In this document: positions 8,207 through 16,431 of the stretch, piece after piece
Layout of the letters: the number at the start of each line of letters is the position of its first letter
How positions within the stretch are numbered: the first letter of the stretch is position 1
Source of the DNA: Treponema sp.
GTDB taxonomy: Bacteria > Spirochaetota > Spirochaetia > Treponematales > Breznakiellaceae
Assembly (NCBI GenBank): GCA_031276295.1
Contig: JAISNI010000043.1
Span: 1-41,764 of the forward strand
Length of the DNA stretch: 41,764 bases
Reading direction: 5' to 3'
Notes under the pieces: model-generated
The model's input: only the letters and a program-made list of their open reading frames with translations
Database searches by the model: none
Told to the model about the DNA's origin: nothing
Position numbers and translations under genes: made by a program

Positions 8207-8854
8207 ATGAGCATCAAACTTTTTTGGGAAGATACCTACAGTGCCCGCAACGATGCAAGGGTTACGTCCGTAGAAGGGGACGTGATTACTGTGGACAGAA
8301 CCGTGGCCTTTGCCTTTCCCGGAGGCCAGGTATTTGATACCGGGACCATAGGGGGCAAGCCCATTGTAGATGCCCGTTACGACAAGGAAAAGCTGGAAGT
8401 TTATTACACCCTTCCCCGGGACCACGGTTTAAAAACCGGCGATACCGTGACGGTAGAAATCGGCTGGGATAGGCGCTACGCTTTGATGAAGCTTCATTTT
8501 ATCGCGGAACTGGCCCTGGTGGTTTTGTGTAACCACTACGGCAGGCATAAGCTGTACCGGGCCGACATACTCCCCGAAAAGGCCGTGCTGGGCTTTGAAT
8601 GGGAAATCGACATTGCCGAAGCCTTTCCTTTGCTGGAGACAAAACTTAAAGAACTGATTGCTCAGGATATTTCTATCATAAGCAATTGGGAAGACAAGGC
8701 CGCCGAAAAACGTTACTGGGAAATTCCCGGTTTGGCTAAAGTTCCCTGCGGTGGTACCCATCTTAAAAAAACCGGCGAAATTGGCGGCTTTAGCTTAAAA
8801 AAGACATCCCCCGGATCGGGCAAAGCGGAATTTGAGCTGTACCTGGTTTCATAA
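8207..8854 (+). CDS. AlaX-like alanyl-tRNA editing protein with an altered metal motif
   Basis: A 215-residue stand-alone relative of the AlaRS editing domain, which removes mischarged Ser or Gly from tRNA-Ala. The N-terminal barrel (FWEDTYSARNDARVTSVEG, with FPGGQVFDTGTIGG) and the C-terminal CGGTHLKKTGEIG motif (Cys181, His185) are typical. The first zinc motif, normally HxxxH, reads HFIAE (His97, Glu101), so one histidine is replaced by glutamate. It may bind metal with Glu, or have changed activity. SD GGGGG precedes the ATG, 31 bp after the peptidase stop, so the two genes are probably co-transcribed. Confidence 0.85.
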   Translation: MSIKLFWEDTYSARNDARVTSVEGDVITVDRTVAFAFPGGQVFDTGTIGGKPIVDARYDKEKLEVYYTLPRDHGLKTGDTVTVEIGWDRRYALMKLHFIAELALVVLCNHYGRHKLYRADILPEKAVLGFEWEIDIAEAFPLLETKLKELIAQDISIISNWEDKAAEKRYWEIPGLAKVPCGGTHLKKTGEIGGFSLKKTSPGSGKAEFELYLVS

Positions 8855-8869
8855 AACAGGAATACCAGG

Positions 8870-9511
8870 ATGATTTCCGGCCTCGGGCGCTGCCGGCCCT
8901 TCCTGCCTTTGCCCGGCATCCCCCTGTTCAAACCCTATCTGGGCATCTTCAGGCTGCGCTTTATCGCGGGGATGCAGTACCGGGCGGCAGCCTGGGCCGG
9001 GGTGGCTACTCAGTTTTTCTGGGGCGGTATGGAGCTGCTCATTTACGCCGCCTTTTACCGGTCCTCCGGCGCCGATCCGGGAACGGGGCCGGCGGCTTTC
9101 CCCTTCGGGCAGCTTGCCGACCTCATCTGGCTGCGCTAGCAGCCTGTTGCACTTGTGGATTTTTGTATATTCATGCAAAAAAATCCCGATTATCGGGGCT
9201 GCTTATGCAGTTTGCAAGGTATAAAAATTCACATTCGTGAATTTTTATACAATTTTGCGCTGAAGCGCAACAAACTGCTAGATTTTCCTGGCCCTGGTGA
9301 TGCTCTGGATCCAGGATGGGGAGCTTCTGACCATGGTGGAGAAGGGAGACGCGGCCTACGAATTCTGCCGGCCCCTCAGCCTCTATGCCTTCTGGTTCGC
9401 TAGGCTTTGCCATGCCTGGGGATGCAGTGTTTCTGGCTTGCCCTTCTTGGGGCAGACGGAATCCTGGGTTTCTGGATCATACGGAAACGGATCCTTTTCC
9501 AGGGGGGATAG
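8870..9511 (+). pseudogene. ABC-2 exporter permease (COG4587-like), in three fragments
   Basis: Remains of a membrane subunit that pairs with COG4586-type ATPases. Fragment 1 (8870-9135) gives FKPYLGIFRLRFIAGMQYR and TQFFWGGMELLIYAAFY. A 146-bp element interrupts it at a conserved Trp-Leu-Arg, and the frame resumes at 9282 with FLALVMLWIQDGELLTMVEK and ELCRP-like YEFCRPLSLYAFWFARL up to about 9407. About 150 residues are then missing, and the C-terminal tail GFWIIRKRILFQGG resumes in another frame (about 9413-9508). The stop TAG (9509) coincides with the first bases of a second element. The matching ATPase remnant is at 224-1202. Confidence 0.75.
9136..9281. mobile_element. MITE-like element 1 (146 bp) inside the permease gene
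   Basis: The ends are imperfect terminal inverted repeats: CTAGCAGCCTGTTGC (9136-9150) and GCAACAAACTGCTAG (9267-9281), 13 of 15 matching when reversed. Inside are a perfect 14-bp stem (9219-9232 with 9237-9250, loop ATTC), and a small TTGCGCT/AGCGCAA stem just before the right end. It has no coding capacity. It splits a recognisable permease sequence, so insertion is seen directly. A clear target duplication is not visible. Related copies lie at 9509-9653, 24766-24806 and 35131-35196, and a lone end at 17685-17708. Confidence 0.7.
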
Positions 9512-9653
9512 CATCCTGCCGCGCCTATGGATTTTTTATGCTTGATGCCGCGAAAAATCCCGGTTATAGGCTGCTTTCGTCGTTTACAAAGCAAAAAATC
9601 GGCTTTCAGCCGATTTCGGAGGTTCCATGCGCGAAACGCGACAAACTGCCGGG
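9509..9653. mobile_element. MITE-like element 2, diverged copy between the two broken permeases
   Basis: This follows element 1 along most of its length: TAGCATCCTGCCGC start, TGGATTTTTTAT, AAAAATCCCGGTTAT, a central stem (AAATCGGCT with AGCCGATTT) in place of the AT-rich stem, a CGCG-AAA-CGCG mini-hairpin and the end CGACAAACTGCC. It begins exactly at the permease stop codon. It contains GGAGG (9618-9622) and the ATG (9627) that open the next permease frame, so the copy seems to supply a ribosome-binding site and start codon. Confidence 0.6.
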
Positions 9654-9785
9654 GTAATCTACTTCAGCTATCTTGCCATGAATCTGAAAGGGGTGCTGTA
9701 GTACCGTTTCTCTGTCTGGCTTATCGCCCTGGGCCAGTTTTTTGTCGCCTTTTTCGGCTTTGTCAGTATCTGGCTTCTCATGGAA
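9627..9785 (+). pseudogene. ABC-2 exporter permease (COG3694-like), N-terminal remnant with in-frame stop
   Basis: The frame from ATG 9627 gives VIYFSYLAMNLKGVL, a TAG stop (9699-9701) where Gln or Glu is expected, then YRFSVWLIALGQFFVAFFG and FVSIWLLME, the first helices of COG3694 permeases. At about 9785 the sequence passes without a stop into a transposase fragment. The rest of the permease is absent. With 224-1202 and 8870-9511 it completes the ATPase-permease-permease set of a dead exporter. Confidence 0.7.
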
Positions 9786-10301
9786 GTGAACGCGAAGGGC
9801 TACAATAATTCCTTTGACTTTGAGAAACAACTATGGCTGCTGTATTCGTTTTCCGCTAAGATGAAGCTGCCGGTCTATTACCGGCTTTTGGGCGGAAACA
9901 TCGTGGATGTGGCGGCCATGGCCCTGTGCGTGGAGGAAATGGGCCTTTCCGACGTGGTGTATATCGCCGACAAGAGCTTCTACAGCGCGTCCAACGTGGC
10001 GATGCTGGAAGCGCGGAACCTGCGGTACATCATCCCGGTCAGGCGGGACAACCGGCAGATAGACTATGGTCCTCTGGGGGACGGGGAGTTCAAGGCGAAG
10101 CGCGGCCGTTTCACCTGGCAGGGGAGAATCATCTGGTACTATCAGCACGAGGTTGGGGGGCAGGCTTTTGTCACGTATCTTGACGACCGGCTTCGGGTGG
10201 AGGAGGAACAGGATTACCTGGTCCGTATTACGCCCCATCCTGAGACACACACGGAGGCGGGGTACCGGGAACGGCTGCGGCGTTTCGGGACGCTGACCTA
10301 A
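9786..10301 (+). pseudogene. IS1634/IS4-like transposase fragment
   Basis: About 170 residues of a DDE transposase core: GYNNSFDFEKQLWLLYSFS, PVYYRLLGGNIVDVAAM, VYIADKSFYSASNVAML (one catalytic Asp in ADKSF) and LRYIIPVRRDNRQIDY. The N-terminal part and everything after about residue 170 are missing, so the frame is non-functional. It is joined in frame to the truncated permease before it. IS1634 and related IS4-group families share these motifs; I cannot choose between them. Confidence 0.7.
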
Positions 10302-10329
10302 AAGCCGGAATAGACTACCTAAATGAGCG

Positions 10330-10860
10330 GAGTTAGGGTTTAACCCCTCTTCCAAAGGCAGGTTGTCCGCTTCGTCCGCCTTCGCTATCAGTTTTGCTAC
10401 TTCCTTCTCCGTTTCCTCTATCATCTCTACCGCTCGTTTGTAGCTCACCGCGCCGTGCTTGCCCGCGTACGGCTTCGTTCCGTCTACACTGATATTCCCT
10501 ACCTTCTTTAAAATGTCCCATCTCCCGCGCCATTACCAATACCTTTGTAAATACCTCTTTAAACCCTTCCCGGTTCTCGGTGCGAAACCGGCAGATCACA
10601 CGGTGATCGGGATGCGCGGTATTCCCGCAGATATATCTCACCGCCACATCCGTATTCATTAGCAGCATCACCATCATCGCAGGCGGATACTGCTCGCTTC
10701 CGCTTCCCGTTGTGTTCACTTTGAAATCGCTGACGTCCAGTTGTTCAACCGCGTCAACGATAAAATGAACCAGGTGATCTTCAGGCTATCCACTCCTGCA
10801 AATCCGCCGGAAACAACAAGGGGGTTCCGGTTCATATTAACAAATCGTGCGCTCATGGTT
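10330..10860 (-). pseudogene. IS1182-family transposase, decayed and truncated
   Basis: On the minus strand the pieces read, in different frames: LLFPADLQEWIA, then PEDHLVHFIVDAVEQLDVSD, then GSGSEQYPPAMM, NTDVAVRYICGN, HPDHRVICRFRTENREGF and MAREMGH, then NISVDGTKPYAGKHGAVSYK. This order is that of IS1182-type transposases. There are at least two frameshifts (near 10815 and 10515) and a deletion of roughly 15 residues before NTDVAVRYICGN. The C-terminal half is missing after about 10330. Confidence 0.7.
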
Positions 10861-10909
10861 TGATTACTGGATAATGTTCTTGTTGGCGATCCCTCGGAGG
10901 GGAAGCGCG

Positions 10910-10948
10910 ACAGGCTGCTATCGGACCAAAGATCCGATAGCAGCCTGT
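10910..10948. repeat. Long perfect hairpin made of element-end sequence
   Basis: ACAGGCTGCTATCGGA (10910-10925) and its exact reverse complement (10933-10948) flank a 7-base loop, a 16-bp stem. The right arm and its flank read AGCAGCCTGTTGC (10939-10951), the same as the terminal repeat of the MITE-like element at 9136. It lies between the IS1182 remnant and the second transporter and may also act as a terminator. Confidence 0.6.
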
Positions 10949-10975
10949 TGCAAATGAAACTCCCTTTCCTCTCCG

Positions 10976-11005
10976 TTGACACCTTCCCGCCTCTCCCGTT
11001 ACTAT
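10976..11005 (+). promoter_or_regulatory. Candidate promoter of the second peptide transporter
   Basis: TTGACA at 10976-10981 with TACTAT at 11000-11005 (18-bp spacing) would place the transcription start at or next to the ATG (11012). A better TATAAT at 11003-11008 is 21 bp from the -35, which is too far. No Shine-Dalgarno sequence precedes the ATG, so either reading suggests little or no leader. Weak to moderate evidence. Confidence 0.4.
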
Positions 11006-11011
11006 AATTAC

Positions 11012-12856
11012 ATGAAGAAATTAATCTGTTCTGTTATTGTGTTTGCCGTGATGATAGTATCTTCCTGTTCCCCGGGGAAAGGGGAAGAGTACGATCTTGC
11101 AGAAATAGAGAGAGACGGGCCTGCCGGCCTAAATGAGATTCTTGCCAAAACGGAGAGTAAGCCCTGGAGGGGTGAGGAATTTAAAGACGGCGTTTTGGGC
11201 GGAACCTGGAATTCCAGCGTTACAAGCGAGCCCAAGAGTTTCAACCTGCTGGTAGCCGAGCGTGATGCGGAAACCCAGGCAATTGTCGCCAATATGTACG
11301 AGTACCTGCTTGACTACGATGTAATTAAGCGGGAATGGAAGCCCCTCTGCGCCAGCGCCGAGATACAGGTGGATGAAGAACAGGGTACGCTTGATATCAT
11401 TTATACGCTGAGGGAGAACCTCTACTGGACCTTTTACCAGTCCGATGAGAAGATTCCCGTTACTTCCGATGACGTGGTATTCTGGTACAACGAAATTGAA
11501 GGCGATCCGGTCTTTAACAGTTCCACGTATAACAGCCATTTCCTTACTATGGAAGACGGCAGCGAAGCCCATATTGATATACGCAGGATAGACGACCGGC
11601 GTTTTGCCTTTCACTTTCCCCGTATAGTCGCCGATCCCCTGCTGGCCGCCAACCGCGACTTTGGGCCTGCTTTTATCTATAAAAAGGCCAAGGATGAACG
11701 GGGCGCCGAGGGCGTGCTGGATCTTTTCAGTGTAGCCGCGGATGTTAAAACCATCCCTTCAATGGGGAAGTGGTACCTTGTTGAATATGTACCGGGCCAG
11801 CGCCTGGTATACAAACGGAACCCCCATTACTGGGACAAGGATAGCAAGGGCGTTTCCATGCCCTACATAGAAGAAAATGTTGTCCGTATTCTGTCCGATA
11901 AAAACACCGAATACCTGGTTTTTAAGGAAGGCAGCCTTGAATCCTACATCCCTCGTCCCGAGGATCTGGATGAACTTGTCTCCAGGGCCGGCCCTCAAAC
12001 GGAAACGGCCGGCTACACCGTGTTTAACGCCGAAGGCTCCATCGCCGCGCCCCTATGGAGCTTTAACCAGAACCCGAAAAATGAGAACGCGCCCTGGTAT
12101 CGGTGGTTTACCCTGAAAGAATTCCGCCAGGCCATGAGTTGCCTCCTCAACCGGGACCGTATAGGGGCCCAGGTCTACCGCGGCCTTGCCGAACCCAAGG
12201 TCGATTTCTTTCCGCCGCCCAATCCCTACTATAACCCCGATATACGCCTTGAATACCTCTACGATCCGGAGCGCGCCCTGCGCATCCTCGAATCCATAGG
12301 CTTTACACGGGACGCGGAGGGGGTCATGCGGGATGCAAACGGAACGGCTGTTGAATTCGATCTTTCTATTTCCAGTGATGTCGTTACCACCGCGGATATG
12401 GCTTCGATTATTGCGGACGAAGCGGGGAAGATAGGCATAAAGATAAACATCCGCACCCTGGATTTCCAGAAACTGGTGGAACAGCTTACCTCAACCTACG
12501 ATTGGTCGTCTATCATCATCGGCCTCGGCAGCAATTTTTTCCCTACCCAGGGTTCTAATGTCTGGCCTTCCACCGGTAATCTCCACCTCTGGCATCCGCT
12601 CCAGAAGAAGCCCGCAACCGACTGGGAAGCGCGCATAGATTACCTCTACAACGAGGGAAGCTACACCATAGATAAGGAAAGGGCGCGGGAGATATGGGAC
12701 GAATACCAGCGCCTTATCCTGGAGCAGTGTCCGATTATCTACCTTATGCGCCAGCGCAGTTTCTTTGCCTTGCGTAACCGCTGGGATTTCACTAATTTTT
12801 ATTACGATAATCTAAACAGCGTGGAGACGAGGCATATTTTTCTTAGGGAAGAGTAA
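11012..12856 (+). CDS. Peptide ABC transporter substrate-binding lipoprotein (SBP family 5)
   Basis: A 614-residue binding lipoprotein. MKKLICSVIVFAVMIVSSC carries a spirochaetal-style lipobox (VSSC, Cys at 19), so it should be membrane anchored. The body shows SBP_bac_5 signs: GTWNSSVTSEPKSFNLL, ITSDDV-like PVTSDDVVFWYNEI, GQRLVYKRNPHYWDKDSKG and LLNRDRIGAQVYRGLAEP. It is longer than typical DppA and closer to the large oligopeptide (YejA-like) group. I chose ATG 11012 over an upstream start at 10976 because only the former begins with the signal peptide; no SD is visible there. It heads the operon that continues to 17436. Confidence 0.88.
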   Translation: MKKLICSVIVFAVMIVSSCSPGKGEEYDLAEIERDGPAGLNEILAKTESKPWRGEEFKDGVLGGTWNSSVTSEPKSFNLLVAERDAETQAIVANMYEYLLDYDVIKREWKPLCASAEIQVDEEQGTLDIIYTLRENLYWTFYQSDEKIPVTSDDVVFWYNEIEGDPVFNSSTYNSHFLTMEDGSEAHIDIRRIDDRRFAFHFPRIVADPLLAANRDFGPAFIYKKAKDERGAEGVLDLFSVAADVKTIPSMGKWYLVEYVPGQRLVYKRNPHYWDKDSKGVSMPYIEENVVRILSDKNTEYLVFKEGSLESYIPRPEDLDELVSRAGPQTETAGYTVFNAEGSIAAPLWSFNQNPKNENAPWYRWFTLKEFRQAMSCLLNRDRIGAQVYRGLAEPKVDFFPPPNPYYNPDIRLEYLYDPERALRILESIGFTRDAEGVMRDANGTAVEFDLSISSDVVTTADMASIIADEAGKIGIKINIRTLDFQKLVEQLTSTYDWSSIIIGLGSNFFPTQGSNVWPSTGNLHLWHPLQKKPATDWEARIDYLYNEGSYTIDKERAREIWDEYQRLILEQCPIIYLMRQRSFFALRNRWDFTNFYYDNLNSVETRHIFLREE

Positions 12857-13022
12857 AACCGGAGGGCGGGCGCGGCGGATGCGTCGGAACAAACCGGTAA
12901 TTCCCCTGAAAAATATATGGACTGCCGCCTGCCGTGCGGTTGTCCGGTTTAAGATTATCCCGGCGGGGCATTGAACCGGACTTTCGAATAACTTTGCACT
13001 CAATAAACCGGAGGTAAACAGC

Positions 13023-14099
13023 ATGAAAAGGCTCAAGGATTTGGGTGCGTTAATTGCGCAGCCTTTTTACCGCTTTAAACAGAAGGCCCCGCTTGCCGCG
13101 TATATTGCAAACCGTTTTCTTACCATGCTGGTCATGCTCTTCCTCCTGGGTCTTGCCGTGTTCGGTCTTATGGAACTTGCGCCCGGGGATATTGTTACCC
13201 AGCTTATGACGCAGCAGCTTATGGCAAGCGAGGGGCGGAGCGGCGTCAATCAGCGTAACTTCACCGCAGAACAGCTTGCCGGCCAGCGGGCGGCGCTGGG
13301 GTTGGATAAACCGTTCTATATACAGTACTTTGCCTGGCTTGGCCGTGTGATCCGCGGGGACCTCGGCGTAAGCCTTATCTCGCGTGCGCCGGTTTCTTTC
13401 CTTATCCTCTCGCGGCTCTTCAATTCCGTCGTTCTCAACCTTATCTCCCTGGTGCTTATTACGTTCTTCTCATTCGTACTTGGCGTCTACTTTTCAAGCA
13501 AGGCGGGAACCAGAATCGACCTTGCCGTTACCTTCTTTGCCCTGACCCTTCACGCATTCCCCGGCATCCTCCTCCTCATCCTGCTCCAGCTTTTTGCGTC
13601 CGTAACGAATCTTTTCCCCGTTACCGCGTATCCGCCTTTCTCGTTTGCCGATGCGCCCGTGCGCTTTGTCTTCTCCTATATGCACCACATATTCCTGCCC
13701 CTGCTCTCCGCGTTTCTCGGCGGTATAGGCGGGACTATGCGCATGATACGCGCCACCATGCTCGATCAGCTCGGCCAGCCCTATATCACCAGCCTCCGTT
13801 CGCGCGGCATACATGAATGGCGGGTTTACTTTAACCATGCGTTCCGCAACACCCTTAACCCCTATATCACCGGCAGCGCCAACCTCCTGGCAAGCCTCTT
13901 TTCCGGTTCCCTCATCCTGGAAATAATCTTTGCATATCCGGGCATAGGCCGCCTTATGTACGAGGCGGTTATACAGGAAGATGTCAACCTGGTACTCTCC
14001 AATATCATGTTTGTCTCGTTTCTTGTGCTGTTGGGCATGGTACTTGCGGACATACTCCTTGCGCTCGTGGATCCGCGTATACGGTACGGGAAGGACTAA
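13023..14099 (+). CDS. Peptide ABC transporter permease, OppB/YejB type
   Basis: A 358-residue inner-membrane permease. After a 25-residue cytoplasmic start come the first helix (FLTMLVMLFLLGLAVFGLMELAPGDIV) and a longer than usual periplasmic loop before LGLDKPFYIQYFAWLGRVIRGDLGVS. The EAA loop reads PYITSLRSRGIHEWRVYFNHAFRNTLNPY, and the end VDPRIRYGKD is typical. GGAGG precedes the ATG by 8 bp. The 166-bp gap from the binding-protein gene contains an inverted GTCCGGTT/AACCGGAC pair but no clear terminator. Confidence 0.9.
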   Translation: MKRLKDLGALIAQPFYRFKQKAPLAAYIANRFLTMLVMLFLLGLAVFGLMELAPGDIVTQLMTQQLMASEGRSGVNQRNFTAEQLAGQRAALGLDKPFYIQYFAWLGRVIRGDLGVSLISRAPVSFLILSRLFNSVVLNLISLVLITFFSFVLGVYFSSKAGTRIDLAVTFFALTLHAFPGILLLILLQLFASVTNLFPVTAYPPFSFADAPVRFVFSYMHHIFLPLLSAFLGGIGGTMRMIRATMLDQLGQPYITSLRSRGIHEWRVYFNHAFRNTLNPYITGSANLLASLFSGSLILEIIFAYPGIGRLMYEAVIQEDVNLVLSNIMFVSFLVLLGMVLADILLALVDPRIRYGKD

Positions 14100-14114
14100 A
14101 AGGATTGGTTGAAC

Positions 14115-16337
14115 ATGAAAAAATTTTTTGTTTACTTGAAATCGCGGCCCCTGGGGATGGTTTCGCTTATCCTGCTTATCATCCTCTATACGGTTATGAT
14201 ATTTGCGGAATTCTTTGCGCCCTACCCTCCGGGCCTTTCCTTTGCCGATAAAACCTACCATCCGCCGAACGGCCGTTTTTACGAGGGCACATTCCAGGCG
14301 CAGGAATGGCGCGTTACCAATACCGTCAACTGGAAGTATGTCCGTGTACGGGGCCTTTATTCGGAAGTACATTTTTTTGGCCGCGGCGAACCCTACAAGC
14401 TTTTCGGCCTTATCCCCGCCGACCGCCACCTTTTCACTACCGAACCCGGCGCGTATCCCTTCTTCCTTATGGGCGCCGACAACCTTGGCCGCGATCTCTT
14501 TTCGCGCATTGTTTACGGTTCCCGCATCTCCCTTACGATTGGATTTATCGCAACGGCCATTTCTCTTTTCCTTGCGGTACTGCTTGGCGGCCTTTCCGGT
14601 TATTTCGGCGGAGCGACGGACTGGACCATCATGCGTTTCTCCGAGTTTTTTATGCTCATTCCCGGACTCTACCTGATCCTCTTCCTCCGCTCCCTGCTCT
14701 CGTCGAACATGGACTCAGGGCAATCCTACATGATGATCACCATCATCCTGTCCCTGGTCGGCTGGCCCGGTTCAACCCGCACGATACGCGGCATGGTACA
14801 CGCTATCAAGCGGGAAGAATTCGTCCTCAATGCCCAGCTTGAGATGATTAAAAGCCCCGTGATCATTCTACGCCATATCATCCCCCAAATTGCAAGCCTG
14901 CTCATTGTCAGCATAGCCCTGTCTATCCCCGGCTTTATTATGACCGAAACAACGCTTTCCTACCTGGGCCTGGGCATAGTCGATCCGGCGGTAAGCTGGG
15001 GTTCCCTTATCAAACGGGATATTTCTACCATTACCAATCTGCGCAGCTATCCCTGGCTGCTCGGCCCTGTCTGGTTCCTCCTGGGCGTTACCCTTGCCTT
15101 TAATTTTCTTGGGGACTGCCTCCGCGATTTCTACGACCCTTATCATGTCCGTACTTTCGGCGCAAAGGTGAAGCGGCGGCGGATACAATTTGCAGGGAAC
15201 AAAGACCGGCAGCGGGATGCGTCCGCCTTATTGCAGGATAAAACGCCTGACGCCAAGCCCGTTTTATCCGCGCACGGTGAAGGCCGGAAGCCGCTTGCGG
15301 ATCCCGCGCGGTTCCCGTCGCTGCTTGAAGTGCGCGATCTTTCGGTCGGCTTTACGGTACTGAGGGGGAAAAGCGCCGTTGCCGTTGAAGCGGTACGCGG
15401 CGTTTCATTCGGCCTTAAAAAGGGCGGGATCCTCGGCATTGTGGGCGAGAGCGGATCGGGCAAAAGCGTCAGTACGCTGGCTATTCCGGGGCTTTTGCCT
15501 GGAAACGCCGCGGTGAAAGGTTCGGCCTTATACGAGGGGACAGAGCTTATCGGCATGAAGGACGGCGATCTCAGACTTTACCGGGGAGGGAAGATAGGCA
15601 TGATCTTTCAGGAACCGGGCCGTTCCTACGATCCGCTTCAAAACATGGGGAATGTGTTCCTCGAAACATTCAGGAACGGGCTGCCGCAGATAAGTAGAAA
15701 AGAGGCTCTGGAAAAAGCGGCGGCGCTGCTTGCGGAAACCGGGCTGCCGCGGGGACGGGAACGGCTTTCCAACTTCCCGCATCAGTTCTCAGGCGGCCAG
15801 CTTCAGCGTATAGGTATAGCTCTGGCCCTGGCCCAGGGCTGCGAGCTCCTCATAGCCGACGAGCCTACAACTGCCCTTGACGTTACGATCCAAAAGCAGA
15901 TCGTGGATCTGCTCAAAACCCTGCGGCGGACACGGCAAATTTCCATCATCTTTATCAGCCACGACATAGACCTGGTCGCCGATATTTCAGACCGCATACT
16001 GGTAATGTACGGCGGCCTTGTAATGGAGGAAGGCGCTTCAAGCATCATCACCACCGGCGGGGAGGAAACGGCAGGCGAGGGAAAGGCGCTGCACCCGTAC
16101 ACCAAGGCCCTCCTTGCGGCTTCGCCCCGTTTCGGCAGCCATTACTCACGGGAACGCCTCCTCTCCATTCCCGGCAAGGTAACCGACCCGTCCGCTCCCG
16201 AGCCGGGTTGCCCCTTTGCGCCCCGCTGTACGCTCGCCGGGGACGAATGCCGTAAGGCTATCCCGCCGCTACGCGATTTTTCCGCGGGGGAAAGGCACGA
16301 AGTGAGGTGCCTGAATGCAACAAATTATCACAAATGA
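14115..16337 (+). CDS. Fused peptide transporter permease (OppC type) and ATPase (OppD type)
   Basis: One 740-residue frame joins two subunits. Residues 1-350 are an OppC/YejE-like permease: first helix, a long periplasmic loop of about 85 residues, MGADNLGRDLFSRIVYGSRISL, and EAA loop EEFVLNAQLEMIKSPVIILRHIIPQI. A charged linker (about 355-400) leads to a complete ATPase: Walker A GESGSGKS (about 444), Q-loop MIFQEPGRSYDP, signature FSGGQLQRIGIALAL, LLIADEPTTALDVT, FISHDIDL, and the CPFAPRCTLAGDEC cysteine motif. No stop, start or SD is seen in the linker. ATG 14115 lies 10 bp after AGGA; a TTG at 14109 is possible. Such fusions are known but uncommon. A lost stop codon is the alternative to an old fusion. 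Confidence 0.88.
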   Translation: MKKFFVYLKSRPLGMVSLILLIILYTVMIFAEFFAPYPPGLSFADKTYHPPNGRFYEGTFQAQEWRVTNTVNWKYVRVRGLYSEVHFFGRGEPYKLFGLIPADRHLFTTEPGAYPFFLMGADNLGRDLFSRIVYGSRISLTIGFIATAISLFLAVLLGGLSGYFGGATDWTIMRFSEFFMLIPGLYLILFLRSLLSSNMDSGQSYMMITIILSLVGWPGSTRTIRGMVHAIKREEFVLNAQLEMIKSPVIILRHIIPQIASLLIVSIALSIPGFIMTETTLSYLGLGIVDPAVSWGSLIKRDISTITNLRSYPWLLGPVWFLLGVTLAFNFLGDCLRDFYDPYHVRTFGAKVKRRRIQFAGNKDRQRDASALLQDKTPDAKPVLSAHGEGRKPLADPARFPSLLEVRDLSVGFTVLRGKSAVAVEAVRGVSFGLKKGGILGIVGESGSGKSVSTLAIPGLLPGNAAVKGSALYEGTELIGMKDGDLRLYRGGKIGMIFQEPGRSYDPLQNMGNVFLETFRNGLPQISRKEALEKAAALLAETGLPRGRERLSNFPHQFSGGQLQRIGIALALAQGCELLIADEPTTALDVTIQKQIVDLLKTLRRTRQISIIFISHDIDLVADISDRILVMYGGLVMEEGASSIITTGGEETAGEGKALHPYTKALLAASPRFGSHYSRERLLSIPGKVTDPSAPEPGCPFAPRCTLAGDECRKAIPPLRDFSAGERHEVRCLNATNYHK

Positions 16338-16431
16338 AAGATGGATATTCACCTGTAGCTAACTTCGGTTTGCATGTATCATTCTTTTTTATAGATCATA
16401 GATCAAAATTCTAACCTGGAAAGGCGTATTT

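Noticed and set aside
11003-11008. TATAAT box just before the second peptide-binding protein
   Set aside because: It is 21 bp from the TTGACA and 3 bp from the ATG, so it would start transcription inside the gene; TACTAT at 11000 fits better.
13494-14429. 311-residue open frame on the minus strand
   Set aside because: It lies opposite two clear permease genes, has a low-complexity Lys/Arg/Gly-rich translation, and no start signal; it is a shadow of GC-rich coding.
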